A stretch of DNA of 25,808 nt from NCBI RefSeq assembly GCF_000003605.2, contig NW_003130854.1, positions 2,767,525-2,793,332 of the forward strand. The letters run 5' to 3'. Position numbers and translations under genes: made by a program. Shown here piece after piece: positions 1 to 10,800 of this stretch. Positions within the stretch are counted from its first letter, which is position 1. Each line of letters begins with the position of its first letter. Under the pieces are notes generated by a model. It ran no database searches, had not been told where the DNA came from, and saw only the letters and a list, made by a program, of their open reading frames with translations. Source of the stretch: Saccoglossus kowalevskii (lineage: Eukaryota; Hemichordata; Enteropneusta; Harrimaniidae).

Positions 1-372
1 ATCAGTACACCGAAGAAATACATACATATTGTTGCGGACGACTATTGTAGACTGTGTTCGTGTAGTCTTCGAGTTTGTGGACAGTTAAAGTCGTGTGTGA
101 ATTTATTCAAGCCAGGAAAAGCAGGAGGGATAACTTATGGAAATCGTCTTTCCAATTTGATCCAGTGCGACGTTGTGAAAGGAGCGACTCTGTCGTCTCA
201 TCTATGTCTAGTTTGTAAGAGAAAGATTGATAGCGCAGAAAAATCCGCCAATAATGTAAAACAGTGGCGTGAAATTGTCAGTCATTCTAATATCTCCCAA
301 CCTGTGAACGAAAGGGTTAAGCGTGCTGCCTTGAAATCGCCTGCCAAAACTAAAATGGCGCGTGTCACGTGA
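1..372 (+). CDS. ZAD-like CCCC zinc-binding protein fragment, open at the left edge
   Basis: The frame starting at base 1 is open to a TGA at 370-372, giving 123 residues with no start inside the window before the domain. Two Cys pairs are visible, C16-x2-C19 (YCRLC) and C69-x2-C72 (CLVC), about 50 residues apart, with NLFKPGK between them and a basic KRK after the second pair. This spacing is that of a ZAD-like treble-clef zinc domain. Related domains head many lineage-expanded, often transposon-associated proteins of marine invertebrates (recalled, not searched). After the domain come a charged stretch and a lysine-rich end. It lies on the opposite strand and downstream of the TSP1/EGF exon, so it may sit inside an intron of that gene. 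The function is unknown, and DNA or protein binding is inference. Confidence 0.5.
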   Translation: MSTPKKYIHIVADDYCRLCSCSLRVCGQLKSCVNLFKPGKAGGITYGNRLSNLIQCDVVKGATLSSHLCLVCKRKIDSAEKSANNVKQWREIVSHSNISQPVNERVKRAALKSPAKTKMARVT

Positions 373-889
373 CTTTATTTACTAAAGATAGCGTGGGCGT
401 TTGATTGACACTCAACTCATTAGTATTCCACCAATCACAGCTACATCTACTTTCTGGATGTGCTCAGTCAAATTGTATAGGAGACAAGCTGGAGTCTCGT
501 GTGGCGATAGCGATAACACCGGGACGAATGGTCTGGGGTAGTTTGCAAATTGGCTGCCTCAATACTTCTGAGACTTGCTGTAAAAACTAACAGTGTCTGT
601 GGACCCGCACTTAAGCTGGGTAGAATGAGAAGTGTCGGAGGTTTTTACTTCAACATTTGTAAAGGACTATACGCAAGGCGGATCATATTACTATTGATAA
701 GGGTTATGACAGACCAATCAAATCATTTTCAATGAAAATGAAAGCTATTTCGAGTAACTTAATAAACGAAAAACATGATAAGTAAATAAGCTCAAACAAT
801 TCTGATTTAAATACCGCTGATGTTAAATATAAACTTCAAAATAAAATAATACAATAGTATCAGTGGAAATTCAATTATAAATTGCTTAC
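373..889. other. Non-coding stretch between zinc-domain fragment and TSP1 exon
   Basis: Short open frames at 405-590 and 550-735 have no recognisable domain, no splice context and ordinary base composition. The part next to 889 is intron of the minus-strand TSP1/EGF gene, just past its donor GTAAGC. No other structure was seen. Confidence 0.4.
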
Positions 890-1226
890 CATAGTTACAG
901 CAGGTCCCCGTCCATCCATGATAGCAATTGCAGCTCGTTGCGAGGGGGTAGCCATGGCTATGACAACCTGGAGTATTACACGAACGAGTCATCGATCGTG
1001 TACTTGAACAAGAAGAACCGCCACACGAAGCACTGGTAATTACATATCGTGTCTTGGATTGTCTTCCACTCGTCCCGCATGCATGGGAGCAAGAGCTCCA
1101 TGTCGACCAGTTACTGAGTTCACAGTTCCGTCTGGTACATTGTCGGCGTCTGCGTGCCCAAAAAGCAGAACTTTCATGACACAGTGTTAACACTAGCAAC
1201 ACCTGAATCAGGCGAACGGTAAGCAT
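890..1226 (-). CDS. First coding exon of a secreted TSP1/EGF protein
   Basis: Reading from the ATG at 1226 gives 112 complete codons plus one base, ending at the donor CTATG|GTAAGC (889-884). Residues 1-21 form a good signal peptide (MLTVRLIQVLLVLTLCHESSA), followed by a basic patch (ARRRRQ). Residues about 36-88 are a thrombospondin type-1 repeat, with the W-x2-W-x2-C core (W40, W43, C46), C50-G, a CGG-containing middle and a closing CNTPGC. Residues 89-112 look like the C-terminal half of an EGF-like module (CNCYHGWTGTCC). An upstream in-frame ATG at 1253 would add nine residues before the signal peptide. I prefer 1226 because it begins the hydrophobic leader and because a CTCACAG acceptor-like site lies just before 1253. 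The gene must continue to the left, and no further exon was found before the window edge. The product should be extracellular, in adhesion, matrix or defence; the role is not determinable. Confidence 0.72.
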
Positions 1227-3071
1227 GGTGTCCGCTGCCCGCCAAAACCACATCTGTGAGATTGCTGGACTTGTTTCCCTGTTTGTGGTTCAAGCAGTCA
1301 AAAATATACGCATTGATTGGTCGTTTAGTTGATAATTTGCATTTGGCGGTGTGCATGTAGCATTTCCACGGCAATATACATGCAGAAATTGTGTACAATA
1401 CATCATTTATGGGATCATAAACGAATCATAAACAAAAGTAGTCCAGACAGAGTGTAACAATCAGGTCCATTCGACACCGAACATCCGGGCTTAGTGTTTG
1501 GATTGGAACTAGTGATCGTACATACTTCTTTAGCTTGTCTTATTTCTTGCATTCTGTTCAATCCATGATGTTTGTTTTTTTCTTTTCTTGCGAAATACTC
1601 TTGTATAAATTTCTTAGTCTCCGTTTTAGTGGAGTATGAGTACAACCATCTGATCACCTCTTTGTTCTCAGTGATTATTAAAATGATTATTAAAGTTTAG
1701 CGGGCGCTTTCTTTCTTTTTCATCGTGTACAAAATAGACAGCCATATATAACTGTACATTACATTTTCCTGCACGTCACGCCGACTAGTAACGGAGCGCT
1801 TCTTTGTCGTTAAAATGACGTGAAATCGCCAACTGTGTTTGCAAGTACAGTCGTTCATTATCTAGAATACAGTAAAATCTCTCTAACACACAGCCTCTAT
1901 TGGACGGCTACACATGAAAACGATATCAACGCTGATCTGCACATAATAAATAATCACCCGTATATTGCCGCAATTCTGTAATAACTCATTGAGATTCCCG
2001 GTTTACCTATCGTCGTCACAGCGATACAAAGTCCGTTTTTATAATGCCCAAACATGATTCGAACCACGTAAGTGACCATGTTGAATATTTATTGGAAATT
2101 TGTATGGAGATTTGGTTGTACTAAGAAAATATTTCCTGTACTAAAGAAGAATATCATTATATTGAATTGTCAGTTAAATAACGCATCCTTTGTTGGCATA
2201 GAGAAAAGAGTTTCGTGTTTTAAGCTCATAACTGAGATGATCTATTGCCCCAATGTCTGTGATGATCGGTGCTAGTGGTGTTCAAAGCACGTATTATCAT
2301 TGAAGCACCGCTGTCCAACGCGACGTATGGAGCTAGCGTAAAATGAGGAAATGGACCATCGCCGAAGCTGGGTAATACCACGAGATTTTGTGCAATCCAC
2401 GTGACGGGATATACACACGAGCATCAGCGATTATTATATGAAGTGGATTCCATTGTTGAAGTATACGAGTGTACGTCGATGTTTCGACTCCCATTTTTAA
2501 AAGTCGGGTCGATATTTTTGACACCCAGTTTTTGGATTTTCAGCCACTTTAGCGAAATTTAGGACATTTGCGGCGAAGAACGCATATGTTTTAGCTAAAA
2601 AAGCGCCCTCGGCGTCGATCTTTTTGCACCCCACCCAGAATCGAGTTGATACCCGGGGTTGGATTGTGCAATATATTGCTATTATATTATACCAGCAACA
2701 TTTTAAATCTAGGTGTGTTGTGCGTTGGTGTTCTTAACTGAATTCGAGTGCAAACTTTATAGCATCAAAAACTAAGTAAAAACGTGTTACAGATATCAAT
2801 CAACATAACTTTTTTTAAATACAGACGCAGACTAGAGACGCACGTCTGATTACGTTTAGGGTCGACAAATCATCGTGGTTTACGAGCGAACCACTGCAGT
2901 CATTTTGTTTTCGGCGTTTGCGTAATTCTGAAAAAAATCTATTATTGCATCTCTGTTGATCCCAAATGTTATTTATTGCAAAATATTGTGTTTTTTCGAT
3001 TTCAGTTGACTGTGTTTTATTGTGTTTCTAAACACCAAAAAACGTTGCATATCGTCTATTTCACTACAGTC

Positions 3072-3219
3072 TGTAAAGCATGCTCTCGCCAAATCAGAAC
3101 ATCGTATTCAGGCAACTGAAAAATTCGTATGCAATGCAATTGACGGCGAATTCGAATGCGCTATAAGATCAACCGAATGTAAGGAAGCTGTCAACTCGAA
3201 CACCAATATTAGTTATCAA
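3072..3219 (+). CDS. Possible orphan internal exon with four cysteines
   Basis: A stretch open on the plus strand lies between an acceptor-like CACTACAG and a donor-like CAA|GTATGT near 3220. It encodes about 50 residues, with the segment FVCNAIDGEFECAIRSTEC carrying three closely spaced cysteines. Cys-rich short exons like this are common in extracellular proteins. No neighbouring exon in a matching phase could be identified and no family is recognised, so this may be chance. Confidence 0.2.
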
Positions 3220-4339
3220 GTATGTTCGATAAACAATTTGAGTATGCAGCATGTATTTCATATATTCTATATATATATATATATGAATATATTGAATATA
3301 AATTAGAGAGTTCTCATCTAAGAATTTTATTCATGTTACTAAGTATTTGCCGATCAAATTTCATGACTCTTTCAGCAGTGAACTGTCGCTTGCAAATGGT
3401 ATGCTTTTCTAAGACCTTTCCTATAAGTTGCACTCGCTAAGTGGCAAAGTGTTGCTGTGACGTCAAAATGAGGAAGTGACTCCCAAAAAGCAATAATTGT
3501 GACTGGTTGTGTGGTCGTTCGTGATTTGGAATACTTTACGTCATAGAAATTTTTCATCGCTATAGGGCGTTAAATGTGGTGACAGTTTATTTACCCCAGT
3601 TCCTAATTTAGAACGATACGTCGTGATTTAGAAATTAGAACTAGTCATTCTTTTCATTTTTTCTTAACTATTGTGTGTGTGTGTTGGGGGGGGGGTCATT
3701 ATTCGCGCTGAATTTTGGCAAAATAATACAAACGTTTGAGCCAGTAGGATAATATGCACTTCGTTTGAAACTACGAGAGTGTTTTCAATTGTGTGTATGT
3801 CCAGACAACTTCGAAGCGTTTTTTGTAAGCGTAGGGTGCAGGTTGTAAATGTTGAAGAATGTGATAGGAAACAGTATTAGCATAAAACAAATAAAATATG
3901 ATGATAAAATAAATGCGATTACGTAATTTATCGATCCGATATTTGCTATATGCGATCGCTGTCATGGATACGGCTAGATTTCACTGTATTATGGATTTGA
4001 GCCATATTCGATTGTAAGATGGCGCCCCCATATAGTAATTAACTGTAAATAAATAGCATTTATATTACTATCACTTGTATGTCAATTTACTCTAGACGGG
4101 GTGTGGTATTTTGTATAAAAATACCATCGCTATCTATGTTACACAATTGCTCCACCAACACTACAGTGCTGCTTATTGTCGAGAGAACCAACCAGCAACT
4201 ATTATATCCGATCAAAATGACGGCTTCCTGAACTAGCATAATCATACATTTACCATGTTGCTGAGTATCCCAAATTCTTTTTAAATGTCTTGTCGGTTTT
4301 ATCTTTTATTTCCTTGCTTATGCGCGATTTCTAATGTGG

Positions 4340-4375
4340 CGGGTTTAGAGGATGCACTCGTCAGCTCTAAACCCG
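4340..4375. repeat. Perfect 11-bp inverted repeat with 14-nt loop
   Basis: CGGGTTTAGAG at 4340-4350 is followed after 14 nt by its exact reverse complement CTCTAAACCCG at 4365-4375. The surroundings are intergenic. It could be a small hairpin in a transcript or the core of a short foldback element. There is no sign of a histone-type 3' stem-loop gene next to it. Confidence 0.6.
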
Positions 4376-5113
4376 GCGTTATTTGCAACGACTGGCCCTC
4401 AAACTGATAAATAAATAAGATTTTCACCAAATAGACCCATTTTCAATTCACTACAGGATCCACGTCATACGTGAAATCGAACGTAAAAACAGGACAAACA
4501 AAGGTCATTGCGTCGTAGTGGCATCAACACATCGCGTGGGATTATTGATGATTGATGCTGATCGATTTGAAAAGTAAAGATGTCTCAACGCTATAGTCCT
4601 CTCCGAAAGTTGGGGACATTGAACAATAAAAAACCAAGTCATTATTTTTACGGCAGACGTTCAAACCGCGTTTTTTCACGCATTACGCGGGATCTCACAG
4701 TAACGGAAAATCACTTATTCAAAATGCACATTACCCAGCATCAAATAGCACGTGGTATTAGTTATGTTATTATTTTGTTAAATTTTGTTAAATTTTCCTC
4801 ATGTACACACTAGAGGGTTAGAAAGTTAGAAATAGGCATATTCATATATGTATTCCAACACAAAGATACTGTACCTGGTGGAGAGCGAAATTCACTTATA
4901 TAGAACAAACTTAAGACCTGATAATCATTTTCGCCCTCATACTTGTATGTAGAACTAAACAAATCACACTGTATTACCTACTCTATGTGGTGATTTAGTT
5001 ATACGGTAGTATCGTCGCTTAGGCCGGGATATGGTTGGAACTCCATTCCCACGCATGCGCAGGTGACGCTTGGTTATATTATGAGCAAGTTAAAGTTTTC
5101 AACGCTGGCGAAT

Positions 5114-5119
5114 TTTATT
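5114..5119 (-). terminator. Candidate polyadenylation signal of START gene A
   Basis: TTTATT on the plus strand reads AATAAA on the minus strand, about 180 bp beyond the gene A stop codon. The sister gene has an AATAAA at about the same distance. The hexamer is frequent by chance in A/T-rich DNA. Confidence 0.3.
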
Positions 5120-5298
5120 GCAGATTTTTTTTTTTTAGTCAATTACAGCGTTTCAGATACGGAAAACAAATGGGCTGTGACCATTAAAACGTCACGTACT
5201 GTCGCGTGTAATTTACATTGTCACATGTTATCGGTATGTTGGACTGCTCTGACGCCTTTACTATGAACTACGGTGCGTGTATGTACTAGCAGTCGCCT

Positions 5299-5428
5299 CT
5301 ATAACACTTTCTTGATATCATGATACCAGTCAAATTGCAAATCAGGTATAAACCGTTCGGTTAAGGTTTTCGGTACTAGATGACCTTCTAGTTGAAAGAT
5401 GTTCACACCACGAGTCTTTTTACCATCT
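5299..5428 (-). CDS. Gene A exon 6 (terminal)
   Basis: The acceptor TATTACAG is followed by the base that completes a Gly codon and then 42 codons to TAG at 5301-5299. VNIFQLEGHLVPKTL matches gene B VQILQLDGHTWPRAI and the START C-terminal helix region. Confidence 0.88.
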
Positions 5429-7633
5429 CTGTAATAGAAATCATAGAAATGTCTTTTTTACAAGGCACAAGTGAATAAATATACATGTACATATTGTTAT
5501 TTTTGTTTATTGCTATTTTGTAATAGGGCAGTTGTATTAGAAGTTTATTCCTTATCACAACTTGTATTAATCGCAAACATATTTTGAAAGCGTAATTCGT
5601 ACAACCAATGTTCCAACAACTATAATAGTGTATAGTACGTAGAGGGGGGGGGCAAGGGTTATTTTCGTTCAACGTAATTGCAATATTTTTTTGTTCGTAC
5701 AACGTAAATTGAAAAAATAAATTCCGTAATTCTGTAATCACAGGCTAGACGTACAACGTAATCAATCAAATATTTTGTTCGTACACTGTAAAAATGTGTC
5801 ATTTTTTTCGGTACGTACAATAATTTTCTAGGTTTTCTTTTTTAATTTTCCGTAAAATGTAAAATAATCTTTATTTTCTCTGTAAACTGTAAAAATTAAA
5901 TTTTCAATATAAAGTGTAAAAACGTCTTTTTTTCCTTGTCAATTGTAAAAAGCCCTTTTTATTTCCCGTAAAACTGTACCAGCTACCCCCTTGCCCCCCC
6001 TTTCCCCCCTCTACGTAGGTACCATATACACAGATATTATAATAATAATAATTAAGTTGACCTTTTTGTTGCGTGCATGACTTACCCCTCGGCAGGATAG
6101 AGATATATTGCCGATGGGTACGTGTTGGCACGTACACAACCCTTCACAGTATCTTTGTATTTTGGGTGCTCCACTCCTGTCCCTACACAAAATAAAATAG
6201 ATTAAAACGAACAAGACTGAGTTTGGTTGCGTGGGTTCATTTTACATTATAACTGTGTTGACTAAACAACAAGGCGATTTAAATATTAATCAATCGATTG
6301 TTGAAATGAACAGACTAAAATGTAACTCACAGTAAATCAGAATGAGGTTCTTCTCTGGGTAATACTTGTAACCAAGGAGATCGATGAAGTCACGTGCTGA
6401 CACCAGTCCTTTGAGCAAAGGGGCGGAGACGGAACGTATCACCATCAGATTCTAAAAAAACACGAAAAAATGCACTAAGATCGGAATATTTGAGAATTCT
6501 AACATTTCTATTACAGTCGCCGTTCTTGAAAACTTTACCCTCTTATTGAATATGTACACCGTGCTTTTTGTTGTGTTTTAAGAACATGCTGGTAACATGT
6601 CTATTTCCTTCAGAGAATCCGGCTACATGTCTTACTTCTCTAATTTGCTCAACACACTCCATTCCACCTTTCAGAGCAGTTTCCCATTTCTCGTGCTGTT
6701 TCAGATCCCAGATCAGCTCCAATATCTTCTCTCTAGGAGCGTCCAACTCGTACATTGTCTTGTATCTACAAGGTGGTTAAGAATGCATGGACTTTATGGT
6801 CGAGTGCAATAATTGAATGCAGAGGTCCACACGTGGTCATTTTACCACAATTCAAAAAAAAAACAATGTATAAACAAATATTAATATCATACACAAATCT
6901 CACTTTAATACATCAAATGTACCATTTTGCTAGTGAATAGATATGACTCATTGAAAAATACAACGTCTATCAGAGGTGTTGGCACCCAGTTATGTGAATT
7001 ACAATTATAGTATGACTCTGGTACTGAAACTTACACGTTTCCTTTGAAGTCTGACGATGGTTTGTAGACAATTTCCATACCTTTCTGTAAAAGGAAAGGA
7101 AAGTATGTCAAGTAACTGAAACAATAGTATTGACGGCTACAGGACAAAACCCAACGATGTCTTGAATTGTTATAATGGTGGGTAGATTTCTATTGGTTGT
7201 GGTATCAACAGTTCAGTACGACGTTCGTCAAATTTCCCTCGTAATGTTGTAGCATATGTTTGTCTATGGACGCATTTTATTGGCCATTGCTTTCCGGGTC
7301 ATCATAATTCTTAAATGTTGTTTAAATATTTTTTTCTCACATTTTAAGGGGGATAACGTACGGAGTAAATCTTTTCAAAACAAATCGGTAAAATGTTTTT
7401 AAAAAGTACGGTGTAGTTAATTTTGATTTGCAAAAAACTCCGGATGGCTTTATATGACGTTACTTCCATCGCCTTAATGAGGGTCGCACTGCGCACAGAG
7501 ATTTGAGTCCAATTCCACCAGAGTTGAACCAAGATTCATCATATTTTAACATAAGTGTCAAGTGAAAACCACGCGCGGCTTTAGGGGGAGGCGCGCCAGC
7601 CCCTTCAGCCCGGAAAAAAAATGACAAATCAAT

Positions 7634-7720
<87 letters not shown>

Positions 7721-7764
7721 TTATAAATATTTATTTATTATAAATATTTATTTATTATAAATAT

Positions 7765-7811
<47 letters not shown>

Positions 7812-10800
7812 TGCACTGTCGATTTATTGTGCGAATAGTAGCAGCAGTTACTTGGTACTGATCATGTGGTACGGTTCGGGTCACAGGTCCGTTCATGAAT
7901 ACAAGTGCAAGTACATGTACAAGACTAGCAAGTTAATGCCCACAGCGTCACCAAGCGATAAGAGACTCGCACCGACTGTTTTTTATTGGCTGGTTCCCGT
8001 CTCAAGTGTCACCTTGCGGCGTACCAACCACTGGCACAAGTGGCCGGTAACTAGTAACGAATCCGGCATTCTGATTAGTCATCACTTTCCCGTTGCTTGT
8101 TCTATTTCCCTTGGTTACCTGACGTCAGCGCTCACGGTCGTGGCCGTTCAGGGGTTTCCTTTTACTTTCGAAGGTTTGGCGAATAAAAAAAAATGTTTTT
8201 TTTTTTTGTTTGTTATAAATTTGCACAGAAATGGCGAGAAATGCCAGAAACTTCTCAGATATGTAAGTCTAAGCAGGCAGAATGTATAAGCATGGCTTTA
8301 TTGTAGTATTACAGACACGTTAAATCAGGGCCGTAGCTAGCTTTTGTTCACAAGCTAATGCAAATGTTTGTTTATTTAGTTGCGTATAAATGTATAAAGG
8401 CGTAGAGCTGTGCAGTTGCGCCATAAGTTAATGGCTATGGGGGGGGGGGGGGTATATAATGTGGGTTCTTTCCGTCCGTCCGTACGTCCGGAGCTATATT
8501 TCGGACACCCATTGACGGATTTTATTCAAACTTTACATGAAGACAATACATAATGTCTTACATATACGCGTCAAGTTACTTTATGATCAGAAAAAAAATG
8601 GCCGACTGGCAGTCATTTTGGATGTAAAATTTGCTATTTCTGATATACCTAAACGTGACCGCAGCAGTTTCTCGGCGATGACTGGGCCGATCTGGATCAA
8701 AATTAGTATGATGATCATACATATCGGGTTGTAGGTGAAATTTTTTTTTCGTGATTCGAACAAATATGGCCTACTGGCGGCCATCTTGTTTTTCATGGTA
8801 CCCATGCTACTTTATCGTGAATGCAATGAATGTTTCTGTTTAAATTTTGTACAAAGATAGTATACCAAGAGATACATCTGCTCCAACATGATTTTTGTGA
8901 TTCAATTCAATATGGCTAGCTGACGCCCAATTTTCATGTAAAAGCGCTAAATCGTCATTTTTACATGTCCGGAGCTGTTTCTCAGAGATGACTGGGCCGA
9001 TTCGTATCAAAGTTGGTATGATGATCATACATATTGGGTTATAGTTGCATGTCATATTTTTTCTGTGATTCAAACTAATATGGCTGACTGGTGGCCATTT
9101 TGTTTTTCATAATACTCATGCCTAATTTCCCATGAATGCAATGAACATTTCTGTTTAAATTTTGTACAAAGACAGTATACCAATAAATACATCAACATAA
9201 ACATTATTTTTGTAATTTGATTCAATATGACTGCCCAATGTCCAATTCTCGTGTAAAAGCACTAAATCATATTTTTTTTACAAATCCATCTTCTATTAAT
9301 GGTTTCAATCTAATCTCAATGACTTCATCGGCATCAAATTGATATGTCAGATCACACAATTTTGGACGGAGACTGTCATTAACAATGACTTGTTAACAAT
9401 AAAGTCATCTTGATATATTTTATGAATATATACAAAACACGGGATATTACAGTATAAACTTTAATACCTGAAACACTTTTGTTCTATCTTCATATATAAG
9501 CAACATTAATGTGCAGGACTGATTAATACAATTGTACAATACACAGTTTATGTTTACAACTTTGGCTATAGCATATTAATTTATCTCCAGTTAGCTTTCC
9601 TTGAATAAATCACTTCTGGGGTAGGAATGATGTAAAAAAAAATCAACATTGACAGTTGTGTGCAACGTTTCTTCGGAGCTGACATGGCTTACTTGTCAAT
9701 CTGAAGTACTTGTAGGTAACGTTTGACCCGATGTGCTGGATGCATGCGTCTTACCTGTACGCGTAAAAAGTGTCAACAAAGTACACGCAACTAGCTTACC
9801 ATGTTTTATTTCAAATCGTTTACAAACTAAATACGTGGTTGCTCGAAACTAGCCCGCTAGCTACGGCCTTGCGTTTTCAAATTACATAACTCAGTCACGT
9901 GCCTTTGGCCCGGAATTCCGGCCCAGTGGAACAATGTGGCGATTACTAGTTACCTGCGTCCCACTTGCCATCATTTCGCAAGGGACGCCGGGAACTGTTT
10001 TTTTGTGGCTGACATTCACTATTAAATGTACATAAGACACATGTAGGGACCTATTTTTCACAAATTAATAAATGCATATTGTATCATATGGTCCACATAA
10101 TACAATAAAACATCATGGTTGTGGAAGAACTGACAGCATTCTAGGATTTTACACACTACTCACAATCATCGTTGACCTATATAATGAGTGGCGATCTTTA
10201 CATTATATCTCTTTGCTATCATGGATTATATTTGTTGTCGGCCCACTAAATAATTTACATTACATGTGCTTGCCTCAGACACAAGATTGTGCGTTATAAT
10301 AGGTCACTCGTTATTTTGGGGATGCTAACTCGACTCTATCGACTGGGGTTGTACTTTTGACCTCCCATGACCTTTGACACTCCTTCTTTTACCCCTAAAT
10401 GCCCTAAGTCAGCATTTTCTAACCAGGGGGCGCATTTACACGTGCCAGAACGTTACTCAAGCGACAATCTGTCGGTTAAATTATGAAATTCTGACAATTC
10501 AACACTTAAAAATCGTCATATAAATGCTAAAGTGAGCCTCATTTAAGACTTCTTTATATTTTCCTAAATTGGGGAAAAAAATAAGTTGCAAAAATCAGCC
10601 CAGCTCGTACCCAAACATACAATTATGAGTGCCCTCTATTTGTACAATCATTCAGACTATAATAGCCTCAAACAGTATCCAAGGCTTTACATTGGATAGT
10701 TGATAACCACACACGTACACACTGAACGTGGTTGTTAATGTGTCATATTTGAACCTGGATCATGTAAAGTAGTTACCCGGATGATACCTACCGATGTTTT

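Larger units (their letters stand above)
1254..5298. other. Intergenic or long-intron region with weak exon-like signals
   Basis: About 4 kb without a convincing gene. It holds a possible plus-strand exon at 3072-3219, a G homopolymer near 3687-3697, a perfect 11-bp inverted repeat at 4340-4375 and a fragment at about 5008-5068 that resembles part of the intronic element at 15641-15778. A minus-strand frame at 2524-2333 ends in residues reminiscent of a START C-terminus, but its frame does not fit and the real exon was found at 5428-5299. Confidence 0.4.
7085..10791 (-). other. Intron 1 of START gene A
   Basis: A 3.7-kb intron with GT-AG ends. From low to high coordinates it holds about 500 bp of unique sequence, an ATTT microsatellite (7628-7812), a short unassigned stretch, a TIR transposon (8326-9871) and about 900 bp without visible structure. 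A plus-strand open frame at 7852-8289 has no domain and is regarded as chance. Confidence 0.75.

Noticed and set aside
1415-1657. Minus-strand frame upstream of the TSP1/EGF exon considered as its upstream exon
   Set aside because: It has no donor in a phase compatible with the TSP1 exon, which already carries its own signal peptide and start codon.
2048-2075. GGTTCGAATC on the minus strand, suggesting a tRNA T-loop
   Set aside because: The flanking bases do not form a T-stem, and no anticodon or acceptor arms could be built.
2333-2524. Minus-strand frame ending DARVYIPSRGLHKISWYYP looked like a START C-terminal exon for gene A
   Set aside because: No acceptor gives the needed phase, and a proper in-phase terminal exon matching gene B exists at 5428-5299.
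6568-6812. Plus-strand open frames over START exon 3
   Set aside because: They are antisense shadows of the minus-strand exon 6765-6636.
7852-8289. 145-codon plus-strand open frame
   Set aside because: It lies in gene A intron 1 next to repeats, has no domain or splice context, and uses a non-ATG start in the open frame.
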